NCBI RefSeq assembly: GCF_965278975.1
Contig: NZ_OZ257126.1
Location: 2,418,001 to 2,482,000, forward strand
Source of the DNA: Ferrovibrio sp965278975
GTDB lineage: Bacteria > Pseudomonadota > Alphaproteobacteria > Ferrovibrionales > Ferrovibrionaceae
Direction: 5' to 3'
Length of the DNA: 64,000 nucleotides
The notes under the pieces are model-generated. The model had not been told where the DNA came from. It did not search any database and saw nothing but the letters and a program-made list of their open reading frames with translations. The position numbers and the translations under genes were made by a program. Positions within the stretch are counted from its first letter, which is position 1; each line of letters starts with the position of its first letter. This document shows, piece by piece, positions 1 through 7,667 of the stretch.

Positions 1-2
1 GC

Positions 3-434
3 TTTGGTGTGCAGCCTTTCTGGCGCTCGGTGGCGGCCTGGCCGGAACTCACCGAGCAGGCGCGCCGTGTTGCCGCCGAGGTCGGCCTGGAAGCCGAGTT
101 GGATCAGCCGGTGGCGGTGCTGAGCCACGGCAAGCAGCGTGCGGTCGAACTGGGGCTGTCGCTGATGACCGAGCCGAGCGTGCTGCTGCTGGATGAGCCG
201 CTGGCAGGCGTTGGCCAGGCCGAGATCGATACCGCCATGGCCTTGCTCGATCGTGTGCGGCGCCATCGCTCCGTGCTGCTGGTGGAGCATAATATGGATG
301 CCGTGATGCGCATTGCCGACGAGATCGTGGTGATGATCGCCGGCGAGGTGCTGATGCGCGGCTCACCCGATGCGGTCTGCCGCGATGCGGAAGTGCGGCG
401 GCTCTATCTTGGTACGGATCAGCCCCATGCTTGA
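3..434 (+). CDS. LivG-like ABC transporter ATP-binding protein (5' truncated by window)
   Basis: C-terminal part of a branched-chain amino acid/amide-type ABC ATPase. The frame is open from the window edge, so the N-terminus with Walker A lies outside. The visible 143 residues hold a slightly degenerate ABC signature (LSHGKQR), Walker B (VLLLDEP) and the H-loop His (EHNMD). The tail (GEVLMRGSPDAV) is typical of LivG. The stop overlaps the next ATPase by 8 bases (ATGCTTGA), so the pair is translationally coupled, as in liv operons. Permeases and binding protein would lie upstream. The transported substrate cannot be told; the downstream acyl-CoA ligase suggests a carboxylic acid or amide as much as an amino acid. 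Confidence 0.9.
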   Translation, partial: FGVQPFWRSVAAWPELTEQARRVAAEVGLEAELDQPVAVLSHGKQRAVELGLSLMTEPSVLLLDEPLAGVGQAEIDTAMALLDRVRRHRSVLLVEHNMDAVMRIADEIVVMIAGEVLMRGSPDAVCRDAEVRRLYLGTDQPHA

Positions 435-1116
435 ACTGGCACAGGCCGATGTTTTCTACGGCAAGGCACAGGCTCTGCATCATGTCGATTTCACCATTGC
501 GGCGGGCGGCATCGCGGCCCTGATCGGCCGCAATGGTGCCGGCAAGTCCACGCTGTTGCGTGCCCTGGCCGGTGGCCAGGCCGTGGCTTCCGGCGCGCGC
601 AGGCTGGATGGCGCCGATATCACCCGGTTGGCGGCGCATGATTGCAGCCGGCGTGGCATCGCCCTGGTGCCGGAGAACCGGCAGATATTCCCCAGCCTGA
701 CAGCGGAGGAGAATCTGCGTCTGCCGGCGGCGATCCATCCGCCGGGCTATTGGACGCTGGAGCGCGTCTATGGCCTGTTCCCGCGCCTGGCCGAACGCCG
801 TGCCACCAATGGCACATCGCTTTCGGGCGGCGAGCAGCAGATGCTTGCCATCGGCCGGGCGTTGATGGCCAATCCGCGCTACCTGCTGCTGGACGAACCG
901 ACCGAGGGCTTGGCGCCGGTGGTGGTGGATGCCATCATCCAGGCCATTGGCGAGATCAATGCTCAGGGCACGGCGATTGTGCTGGTGGAGCAGAATTTCA
1001 AGGTGCCACGTCTGTTGGCGCGGCAATTTCATTTGATCGATAGCGGCCGCATCGTGTGGAGCGGCGGGCCCGAGGCTATCGCCGAGGCGCAGGACCGCAT
1101 GATGATCGGGCATTGA
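427..1116 (+). CDS. LivF-like ABC transporter ATP-binding protein
   Basis: Complete 229-aa ATPase of the branched-chain amino acid transporter family, the usual partner of LivG. Walker A is GRNGAGKST at residues 34-42; the signature is LSGGEQQ, Walker B is LLLDEPTEG and the H-loop region is VEQN. I chose the ATG at 427 because the homologous N-terminus (MLELAQADVFYGKAQAL) starts there and it overlaps the LivG stop; an upstream in-frame ATG would add a non-homologous tail. It energises import from the cytoplasmic side. The acyl-CoA ligase follows after 22 bases and is probably co-transcribed. Confidence 0.93.
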   Translation: MLELAQADVFYGKAQALHHVDFTIAAGGIAALIGRNGAGKSTLLRALAGGQAVASGARRLDGADITRLAAHDCSRRGIALVPENRQIFPSLTAEENLRLPAAIHPPGYWTLERVYGLFPRLAERRATNGTSLSGGEQQMLAIGRALMANPRYLLLDEPTEGLAPVVVDAIIQAIGEINAQGTAIVLVEQNFKVPRLLARQFHLIDSGRIVWSGGPEAIAEAQDRMMIGH

Positions 1117-1138
1117 GCGTAAAAGCTGGGAGAAAAAC

Positions 1139-2743
1139 GTGGGCATGTACAGCAAGGCTGGTGATCCGTCGCAATGGCTGCTGCCGCAGGCGCTGGCCGA
1201 GCAGGGTGCCCGGCAACCCGATGCTCCCTGGATCATCATGGTGGATGGCACGCGCCTCACCTTTGGCGAAGCGGCGGCGGATGTAACGCATGTCGCCGGC
1301 TATCTCAGCGGCCTTGGCATCAAGCCGGGCGACATGGTGGCAGTGATGATGCCGAACGGCATCGACCTGGTGCGTGCCTGGCAGGGTTTGGGCCGGCTTG
1401 GTGCCGTGGCGGTGATGCTCAATACCGAATTGCGCGGCGCCTTCCTGGAGCATCAGCTGCGCAATTGCGGCGCCGATCTAGCCATTGTCGATACCAGCCT
1501 GCTGGAGCCGGTGCTCAGCGCCGGCGCGGAAGTCGCCAGCCTCAAGCGCATCGTCGTGGTTGGCGAGGCTCCCGCGAATACCAAGGCGGCCCAGGCGCTG
1601 CTTGATTGGTCCGGCTGGCGCCAGGCGCCGGCCTATGATGGCCCGATGCCGCGCGCCGAGGATATCGCCTGCGTCATGTATACCTCCGGCACCAGCGGCC
1701 CGTCGAAAGGCGTGCTGATGCCGCATGCTCATTGCACACTTTATGGCATCGGCCAGATCAAGGCAGTGCAGCTTAACGAGGCAGATAAATATTACATCAC
1801 GCTGCCGCTGTTTCATGCCAATGGCCTGCTGATGCAGCTGGGCTGCACCATCCTGATGGGGATTCCGGCGGTGGTCCGTCCGCGTTTCAGCGCCTCGGAA
1901 TGGGTCAACGATATCCGCCAGCATGACTGCACGATATCGAACGGCCTTGGCGCCCTGGCCGCCTTCGTGTTGCTGCAGCCGCCACGAGCCGAGGATAATC
2001 AGCACAAGCTGCGCGTGCTGTGTAACGCGCCAAACCTGCCCGAGCACGAAACCGCTTTCCGCGAGCGGTTCGGCGTGCGCGATATCGTTTCCGGCTTCGG
2101 TATGACGGAAGTGAACATTCCGGTCTGGGGCCGTATCGGCCAGCCCTGCCCGGGGGCCGCAGGCTGGGCGCATGAGGAGCATTTCGAGGTCATCGTCGCC
2201 GATCCGGAAACCGACCGCCCGGTGCCGCCGGGCGAACTCGGCGAAATCCTGGTGCGGCCGAAAGTGCCCTTCGGCTTCATGGTCGGTTATCACAACATGC
2301 CGGAACGCACCGTCGAGGCTTGGCGGAATCTGTGGTTCCATACCGGCGATGCCGGCACCAAGACCGCTGATGGCCTGATCACCTTCGTCGACCGCATCAA
2401 GGATTGCATCCGCCGCCGGGGCGAGAATATCGCCGCCAGCGAAGTGGAGGCCGCCATCGGCCGCCTGGAAGGCATTGAGGAAGTGGCCGCCTTCGCCGTG
2501 CCGTCCGATATCGCGGGCGGCGAGGATGAACTGATGCTGGCCATCGTGCAGAAGCCCGGTGTGGCGCTGGCTCCGGAAGCAGTCGCGACATTCGGCGATG
2601 GCGTGCTGCCGCGCTTCGCCACGCCGCGCTATATCGAATTGCTGCCCGAACTGCCTAAGACCGCCACCGGCAAGGTGCAGCGTGCGGTGCTGCGCAAGCG
2701 CGGCTCAGGCCAGGCCTGGGACCGTGAAAAAGGGAAAAACTAA
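1139..2743 (+). CDS. ATP-dependent acyl-CoA ligase (adenylate-forming, class I)
   Basis: AMP-forming acyl-CoA synthetase of 534 aa, activating a carboxylic acid to its CoA thioester. The phosphate-binding loop YTSGTSGPSKG lies near residue 181, the FGMTE motif follows mid-protein, then the hinge region (FVDRIKDCIRRRGENI). The C-terminal PKTATGKVQR carries the catalytic Lys. The layout resembles CaiC-like ligases. GGGAGA lies 5 bases before the GTG at 1139 and 11 before the ATG at 1145, so either may be the start. It follows the Liv ATPases and probably activates the imported substrate, but its specificity is unknown. Confidence 0.85.
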   Translation: MGMYSKAGDPSQWLLPQALAEQGARQPDAPWIIMVDGTRLTFGEAAADVTHVAGYLSGLGIKPGDMVAVMMPNGIDLVRAWQGLGRLGAVAVMLNTELRGAFLEHQLRNCGADLAIVDTSLLEPVLSAGAEVASLKRIVVVGEAPANTKAAQALLDWSGWRQAPAYDGPMPRAEDIACVMYTSGTSGPSKGVLMPHAHCTLYGIGQIKAVQLNEADKYYITLPLFHANGLLMQLGCTILMGIPAVVRPRFSASEWVNDIRQHDCTISNGLGALAAFVLLQPPRAEDNQHKLRVLCNAPNLPEHETAFRERFGVRDIVSGFGMTEVNIPVWGRIGQPCPGAAGWAHEEHFEVIVADPETDRPVPPGELGEILVRPKVPFGFMVGYHNMPERTVEAWRNLWFHTGDAGTKTADGLITFVDRIKDCIRRRGENIAASEVEAAIGRLEGIEEVAAFAVPSDIAGGEDELMLAIVQKPGVALAPEAVATFGDGVLPRFATPRYIELLPELPKTATGKVQRAVLRKRGSGQAWDREKGKN

Positions 2744-3060
2744 GGCCGTCCTATGAACTGGCCGCCCTGATGGAGGGCTTGGGGCGAGTTTTTCACAGAG
2801 TGGTGCCACGGCCTGACTACGCCACAGCTATGATCAAGGTGTTTTGAGCAGGCTGAGTAATGAAATGCGACTTTAATCGCCCCAGCTCAAAACTTCTGCT
2901 ACCTTTAGAATATTCTGCTCTGCTGCATGGTCTGAAAAGGCGAGGCTGTGGGCAATCATGGCGGCTCCTGCCCGCGCTTTCCTTGTCTGCCTTGTGCTGT
3001 CTTGCTATATCTCGCGGCCTACAGGCGGCGTTGGCCTGCCGTTCGGGTGGGGTGCGTGAC
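2744..3060. other. Intergenic region upstream of the lasso precursor
   Basis: About 317 bases without a convincing gene. A small hairpin (GCCCT/AGGGC, 2764-2778) followed by T5 at 2789-2793 could end the ligase transcript. The A/T-rich stretch 2840-2920 holds a perfect palindrome AGAATATTCT (2907-2916) and two TTCTGCT repeats (2894 and 2913) and is where I would expect the precursor promoter. No clean -35/-10 pair is seen. A 33-codon ATG-started frame (2958-3059) ends one base before the precursor ATG. Confidence 0.5.
2764..2793 (+). terminator. Weak terminator-like hairpin after acyl-CoA ligase
   Basis: Five-bp stem GCCCT/AGGGC with loop GATGG, then TTGGGGCGAG and a run of five T. The stem is short and the T-run is displaced by 10 bases, so termination is only a possibility. 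Confidence 0.3.
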
Positions 3061-3228
3061 ATGACTCAGATCGATAACGACGATCTACCTGCGACCAAGA
3101 AGGCCTGGAACAAGCCGTCATTGAAGGCGTGGAATCGGCCGGAGATTCGGGATCAGAGCATCCGCAGCCTGACCGAGGGCAAGCCGAACCAATGGCCGTC
3201 CGAAGCATCGCCGGGTACCGGCTCCTAG
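3061..3228 (+). CDS. Lasso peptide precursor (A protein)
   Basis: A 55-aa ribosomal peptide precursor. The leader (residues 1-39) contains WNKPSL, matching the proteobacterial YxxPxL-type element bound by the PqqD-like RRE, followed at once by a near copy, WNRPEI. Thr at position -2 (SLTE) is the family hallmark for leader cleavage. The predicted core is GKPNQWPSEASPGTGS: Gly1 supplies the amine and Glu9 the side chain for a 9-residue macrolactam, leaving a 7-residue tail with no aromatic plug. It ends in Ser, the residue phosphorylated in paeninodin-type lasso peptides that have an HprK-like kinase, and the kinase gene follows directly. The ATG at 3061 is chosen because the upstream in-frame extension is unlike any leader. 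The core assignment is inference but agrees in Thr-2, Gly1 and Glu9. Confidence 0.85.
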   Translation: MTQIDNDDLPATKKAWNKPSLKAWNRPEIRDQSIRSLTEGKPNQWPSEASPGTGS

Positions 3229-3282
3229 TCTCGATCCCCTCCGGGTTGCAATCTGGCATATTTTTCCATCTGCGGCCTGACA

Positions 3283-4179
3283 GTGGCCGCTTCGCTTCCC
3301 CTGCCGGGGGCATGGCCGATCCCCGCCACGGCGGAACCGGATGTGTCGGTTCGACTTGAGGCCATTCCCGATAATCCGGGTGTTCCTGATTATCTCGGCC
3401 CCACCTGGCGGCTGGTCGGGCGGCGCTTCTATCTGGAAATACCTGGCCTTCTCCGCCTGATGGCGCATGACGGGCGGGAGATCGTGGCCGAGCCGCTGGG
3501 TACGGCCACGGAAGCCGACATCGCTCCTTTCATCCTCTCCACCGGCTTCGCCGCCATCCTGCACCAGCGCCAGCAGCTGGTGCTGCATGCCGCCACGGTG
3601 GCCTGGCGGGGCCGGACGATTGCGCTTTGCGGCCGGACAGGGGCGGGAAAATCCACCCTGGCTGCCGCCCTATGCCGGGATGGCGCCGATTTCGTTGGCG
3701 ATGATATCGCAACCATCCGCACGGATACCGCGACGGGCGCTCCCATGGTCTGGCCGGATGGGCGCCAGCATCGGCTATGGGCTGATGCCATCGATCATCT
3801 GAGCCTGGGGGAGCGGCAGGGTTTGCCGATCCGCAGCAACATGCGCAAATTCCATGTTGCACCGTCGATGCTGGCGGAGCTGGGGCGGGAGGCTCTGCCA
3901 TTGGCGGGCGTGGTGCTGTTGCAGACCCGGGAGCGGACGGTCCCGCCGGGTCCGCCTGGGATTAAGCGCCTGCCCCTGGTGGATGCCGCGCCGCTGCTGC
4001 GCCGGGAAATCTACCGTTCCTTCCTTGCCCGCCAGATGGGCCATGATCCACTGCTGTTCGCTCAGATCGCGGCCTTGCTGGACCGGGTCCCGGTATTCAC
4101 TCTGGAGCGCAGCCTGGGCCTGGAATATCTGGATGCCAGTGCCGCCCTGGTGCTGGATGCGATGGTGGAGGCGGGGTGA
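3283..4179 (+). CDS. HprK-like lasso peptide kinase
   Basis: HPr-kinase/phosphorylase-related protein of 298 aa from the GTG at 3283. Walker A GRTGAGKST (about residues 117-125) is followed by an acidic pair in FVGDDI, the usual HprK pattern. In lasso clusters such relatives phosphorylate the C-terminal Ser of the precursor, and the precursor here ends in Ser. Start unclear: the family-like N-terminal phrase YFSICGLTVAASLPLP begins upstream of GTG 3283, and the frame is open back to the precursor TAG at 3226 with no ATG, only CTG at 3253 and 3277. The kinase thus lies in the same frame as the precursor, separated by one stop codon. It overlaps the sulfotransferase start by one base (TGATG). 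Confidence 0.85.
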   Translation: MAASLPLPGAWPIPATAEPDVSVRLEAIPDNPGVPDYLGPTWRLVGRRFYLEIPGLLRLMAHDGREIVAEPLGTATEADIAPFILSTGFAAILHQRQQLVLHAATVAWRGRTIALCGRTGAGKSTLAAALCRDGADFVGDDIATIRTDTATGAPMVWPDGRQHRLWADAIDHLSLGERQGLPIRSNMRKFHVAPSMLAELGREALPLAGVVLLQTRERTVPPGPPGIKRLPLVDAAPLLRREIYRSFLARQMGHDPLLFAQIAALLDRVPVFTLERSLGLEYLDASAALVLDAMVEAG

Positions 4180-5018
4180 TGGCCGGGCCGGTCTGGCTGG
4201 TCTCCTATCCCAAATCGGGCAACACCTGGCTCCGCCTGCTGCTGGCCAACCTGTTATCTGGCCGTCACGAGCCAGAGGATATCAACGATCCTGGTCTGAC
4301 CATGCACAGCCTGGTGAACCGGCCCGTGATCGAGGAAATGACCCTGGTCGATAGCTTTCTCCTGACGAGGGAAGAGTGCGACCGGATCCGCCCTGCCCTG
4401 ATGGAGCAGGCCTGGCGGGAAGCGGCTGGCAGTGACATCTTCATCAAGCTGCACGATGCCTATCGCCACTTCGCCAACGGCGCGCCGGTGCTGGGGCGCC
4501 CCGCCCGCGCCGCGCTCTATATCCTGCGCGATCCCCGCGACGTGGCCGTATCCTTGGCTTTCCACACTGGCCAGCCGCTTGAGAAATCCGTGCGCCAGAT
4601 CCTGTCCGGCGTCACGAAAATGGGCGGCGGCGCTCCGCACAATGAGCAGATCTCCCAGCCCCTGCTGGACTGGAGCGGCCATGTCCGCAGTTGGACCGGG
4701 CAGCGCGACGTGCCGATCCATGTGTTGCGCTACGAGGACCTGCGCGCCGACACGGCGGCCTGCTTCGGGCGCGCCGCCGCCTTCCTGGGATTGCCGGTAA
4801 CACCGGATGGGCTGGACCGGGCCGCCAGCCACTCCGATTTCAGTGAATTGCAGCGCCAGGAGGCGCAGAAGGGCTTCCGCGAGCGGCGGCCCGAGTCGAC
4901 GGCACCATTTTTCCGCACCGGCCGGGTTGGCGGCTGGCGCGAGGTGCTGACTTTGGAGCAGTCCGCAGCCATCGAGGCCGCGCATGGTGCGGTTATGGCG
5001 GAATTCGGATACCTGTGA
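4179..5018 (+). CDS. PAPS-dependent sulfotransferase
   Basis: Sulfotransferase-fold protein of 279 aa that should transfer sulfate from PAPS to a hydroxyl. The 5'-phosphosulfate loop YPKSGNTW is at residues 10-17, the 3'-phosphate loop RDPRDVAVS lies mid-protein, and the C-terminal RTGRVGGW motif is complete, so the enzyme looks active. The ATG at 4179 is preceded by GTGGAGG; a GTG at 4176 is an alternative. It sits inside the lasso operon between the kinase and the RRE gene, so Ser/Thr of the lasso peptide (core Ser8, Ser11, Thr14, Ser16) or a hydroxyl made by the oxygenases are candidate acceptors. A small-molecule or glycan acceptor is not excluded. Confidence 0.88.
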   Translation: MAGPVWLVSYPKSGNTWLRLLLANLLSGRHEPEDINDPGLTMHSLVNRPVIEEMTLVDSFLLTREECDRIRPALMEQAWREAAGSDIFIKLHDAYRHFANGAPVLGRPARAALYILRDPRDVAVSLAFHTGQPLEKSVRQILSGVTKMGGGAPHNEQISQPLLDWSGHVRSWTGQRDVPIHVLRYEDLRADTAACFGRAAAFLGLPVTPDGLDRAASHSDFSELQRQEAQKGFRERRPESTAPFFRTGRVGGWREVLTLEQSAAIEAAHGAVMAEFGYL

Positions 5019-5085
5019 ATCGTCGGGCAAAAGCGGTAGGCTGCGCTCAGTAAATTGAATGGATCGTTACAGGAAAGACTTGGAG

Positions 5086-5385
5086 ATGAACGAAGAAGCA
5101 GCGACCGCCATGTTCCGCCGCACCGACCGGATTTTGACCGCCGCGGTCGGCGAGGAACTGCTGATGATGAGCGCCGCTGAGGGCAAGTATTTCAATCTGA
5201 ACGATGTTGGCACCCGCATCTGGGAATTGCTGGCCCAGCCGGTAAGCGTGGAGGGGCTGGTGAAGGCGCTGACCGACGAGTACGAGGTGGATGCCGATAC
5301 CGCCCGCGCCCAGGTGCTGGAATTCATGGTGGCGCTGCGCACTCGCGGCTTGCTGGCCTCGGCTGATGCTGCGCCGCTGGCGTAA
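5086..5385 (+). CDS. PqqD-like RRE protein, lasso B1
   Basis: A 99-aa PqqD-family protein (RiPP recognition element). It binds the leader peptide and presents it to the B2 protease and the cyclase. The typical core is present: LLMMSAAEGKYFNLNDVGTRIWELL, then a winged-helix half ending ALRTRGLL. I start it at ATG 5086, where AGGA lies 11 bases upstream and the family N-terminus fits; ATG 5059 would add nine residues. It overlaps the B2 start by 20 bases. Its expected ligand is the WNKPSL (or WNRPEI) element of the precursor leader. Confidence 0.9.
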   Translation: MNEEAATAMFRRTDRILTAAVGEELLMMSAAEGKYFNLNDVGTRIWELLAQPVSVEGLVKALTDEYEVDADTARAQVLEFMVALRTRGLLASADAAPLA

Positions 5386-5800
5386 ATTCCGGGCTCTGCC
5401 GCCAGGGGAGCAGGCACTGGCGCTGGAGGCGGCGGCATGGCTGGCGCTGGCCTCGCCGCTGCTGCTTCTGTTGCCCTTCCGTCATGTGGCACGCTGGCTG
5501 GGCGACCTTGATAAGGAAACCGAAGTGGGGGGCGATCCGGTACTGTCACGCGCCGTCGGCCGTGCTGTCGGGCGGGCGGCCCGCCACCTGCCCTGGCATC
5601 CCATGTGCTTGCCTCAGGCCCTGGCGGCGCGGGCCATGCTGTGGCGCCGTGGCATCCCGTCCACGCTCTATTTCGGGGTGCGGCTGGAAGGCGCCGAAAG
5701 GGTCATGCGGGCGCATGCCTGGGTAACCACCGGCGTCACGGGCGTGGTCGGGGTGCCGGCGGCCGGCGAATACACGGTGCTGGCGCGGTTTTTCCGCTGA
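5366..5800 (+). CDS. Lasso B2 leader protease (transglutaminase-like)
   Basis: A 144-aa lasso peptide B2 protein, the cysteine protease that removes the leader after Thr-2/Glu-1. It has an N-terminal hydrophobic stretch (about residues 25-40), the catalytic Cys in MCLPQALA and the catalytic His in AHAWV, and the usual C-terminal YTVLARFF. I cannot point to the third (Asp) residue with confidence. The ATG at 5366 lies inside the end of B1, which implies coupled translation. Its stop lies 7 bases from the stop of the convergent cyclase gene. Confidence 0.88.
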   Translation: MLRRWRKFRALPPGEQALALEAAAWLALASPLLLLLPFRHVARWLGDLDKETEVGGDPVLSRAVGRAVGRAARHLPWHPMCLPQALAARAMLWRRGIPSTLYFGVRLEGAERVMRAHAWVTTGVTGVVGVPAAGEYTVLARFFR

Positions 5801-5807
5801 CTGCCGG

Positions 5808-7667
5808 TCAGCCGTGCTGCTCCAGATAGGCCATCACCTTGAAAGCCCGCATCAGACTGCCGGCGTTTTCGATGCCCGCCCAGTCGCCCTGGCCGGTATC
5901 GATGGTGCGGGCCAGAATTTCCGCCGGGGGCAGGGCAGCCAGCCGCGCCGCCACGGCGTCCAGGTCGAACAGCCCGGCAATCGCTTCGCGATGCCGCATC
6001 GCCGCCAGCCGCTCGGCCAGCAGCGGGCGTTGTGCCGCCACATACACCGGGTCCTCCACCACCAGATCAAGCTTCGTGCGCTTCCAGCGTATGTCTTCGG
6101 GCAGCACCCCGGCCATGGCGTCGCGGAACACCCGGCGCGACCAGCCTTCGCGCAGGAAAAGCTCACTGGGCAGCGACAGGGCAAACTCCACCAACTGCCG
6201 GTCCAGCAGCGGGAAGCCGGCGCTCATCCCATAGCGGGCCGATAGCAGCGCCCATTGTTCCACCCGCCTTGTCAGGCCATGGCCGCCCAGCATCGAAAGC
6301 CGCCGACGCCGCGCGTCCGCAGGCATCGCGGATGGCAGCGGGTAGCGACCGGCAAGATGTTTTGCTCGTAATAGGCCGGCGGCCAAGTCTGCCACGCCGG
6401 GAGGAGATGATGTCCGCCCTGTCAGGCGATGGACGAAGGCGCGGACGGCATCGGGCATCAGGAAAGGCGAAAGCTCGCCCCAGGCCGCCCTGACCGATCC
6501 CGCCGAGCGCAGCTCGGATGCAAGATAGAGCCAGTGACCGGACAGCAGGGCTTCCACCAAGACGCCCTGTTGCCTGTAGCTGGCGGCTTCGTCGCCTCCC
6601 CAGCCTGACAGCAGCATGGCAGCGCCACGGCCCGCAGCATCGGCAAAGATCCGGTTTTCGCGGTCGGAGGGATCGATGGGGAAAAGCTGGTCTGCATCCA
6701 TCGCCGGCAGAACGAACGCGGCTGGGGCGTCGATCCGTACCGGCTGCCAGGCGATGTCCGGTTCCTGCTGCAATACAGGCGCGAGATAGGCCCCGTCGCC
6801 GCCGAAGCTGTAGGGGCCGAAGGCCGTCGGCATATGGGAATAAGCCAGCAACTCACGCTTGGCCGAGCGCAGGTTGCGCGCTGCCAGGATGGCGATGGCA
6901 GAGGAATCGATCCCGCCGCTGAGATGGGTTGCCACTGGTCCTTCTGCTGGCAGGCGGCGGCGCACGGCCTGCTCAACCAGCCGGGACAACTCTGTCGCGG
7001 CATCCACAGGCCCGATGCGGCGTGATCCGGTCTGGGCAGGATCAGGGGCCCAATGCCGGCCGGATCGGGCAGGGCGTCCTGGGCCGAGCAGCAGCCAGCC
7101 GCCGGGCGCCAGCCGTTCCACGCCCTTGAACAGCGATCGCTCCGGCCCGGCGAACTGGAACAGCAATTCGCTCACCAGGAAATCCGGATCAATCGAGCGC
7201 GTTACCAGGCCTGTGGCATGGAGTCCGCGCGGCAGCGAAGCGAAGACGAACAGGTCATCCGGGCGATGGGCGAAGAAGAAAGGCCGTATGCCGAAGCCAT
7301 CCCGCGCGCAGAGCAATGTGCGGTCCTGCCTGTTCCAGGCGGCGAAGGCGAAGTCGCCGGCCAGTTGCTCCAGCCCGGCTATCTCCTGCTCGGCCAGCAA
7401 CTGCGCCAATCCAGTAGCGTCGCGCGCCTGGTCCGGCGCATCCAGCCGGATGTCGGCGGCCAAAGCCAGGCTGTCCTCGCATGGCGACAGGGAAGTGCCT
7501 TCCCGGACCTGGCCAAAATCGATCGTCAGCAGGGCAACCGGGCCATCGACATGGCTGGTGATGCGCGGACGCAGACCAGGCGCGGTCATGGCCGTCGCCA
7601 TCGCAGCCAGTCGGGCAGCCTCGGCCGGGCGGCCATCCAGATGCAGGAAGCCACCGATCAGCCGCAT
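5808..7667 (-). CDS. Lasso cyclase C (asparagine synthetase-like)
   Basis: A 619-aa asparagine-synthetase B homologue. The N-terminal glutaminase-like half lacks the catalytic Cys2 (it begins MRLIGGF), as in lasso cyclases, which do not need glutamine hydrolysis. The ATP-pyrophosphatase loop SGGIDSS is at residues 250-256. It should adenylate Glu9 of the core so that the Gly1 amine closes the ring. It is the last gene of a four-gene - operon and overlaps the ATP-grasp gene by 10 bases. It converges with B2. Confidence 0.92.
   Translation of the reverse strand: MRLIGGFLHLDGRPAEAARLAAMATAMTAPGLRPRITSHVDGPVALLTIDFGQVREGTSLSPCEDSLALAADIRLDAPDQARDATGLAQLLAEQEIAGLEQLAGDFAFAAWNRQDRTLLCARDGFGIRPFFFAHRPDDLFVFASLPRGLHATGLVTRSIDPDFLVSELLFQFAGPERSLFKGVERLAPGGWLLLGPGRPARSGRHWAPDPAQTGSRRIGPVDAATELSRLVEQAVRRRLPAEGPVATHLSGGIDSSAIAILAARNLRSAKRELLAYSHMPTAFGPYSFGGDGAYLAPVLQQEPDIAWQPVRIDAPAAFVLPAMDADQLFPIDPSDRENRIFADAAGRGAAMLLSGWGGDEAASYRQQGVLVEALLSGHWLYLASELRSAGSVRAAWGELSPFLMPDAVRAFVHRLTGRTSSPPGVADLAAGLLRAKHLAGRYPLPSAMPADARRRRLSMLGGHGLTRRVEQWALLSARYGMSAGFPLLDRQLVEFALSLPSELFLREGWSRRVFRDAMAGVLPEDIRWKRTKLDLVVEDPVYVAAQRPLLAERLAAMRHREAIAGLFDLDAVAARLAALPPAEILARTIDTGQGDWAGIENAGSLMRAFKVMAYLEQHG

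Noticed and set aside
2860..3060. Longer version of the lasso precursor from ATG 2860
   Set aside because: In frame, but the extra 67 residues are unlike a leader, and the short form from 3061 has the expected length and motifs.
5366..5800. Missing catalytic Asp in the B2 protease as a sign of inactivity
   Set aside because: The third residue is variable or hard to place in this family, and Cys and His are both present.
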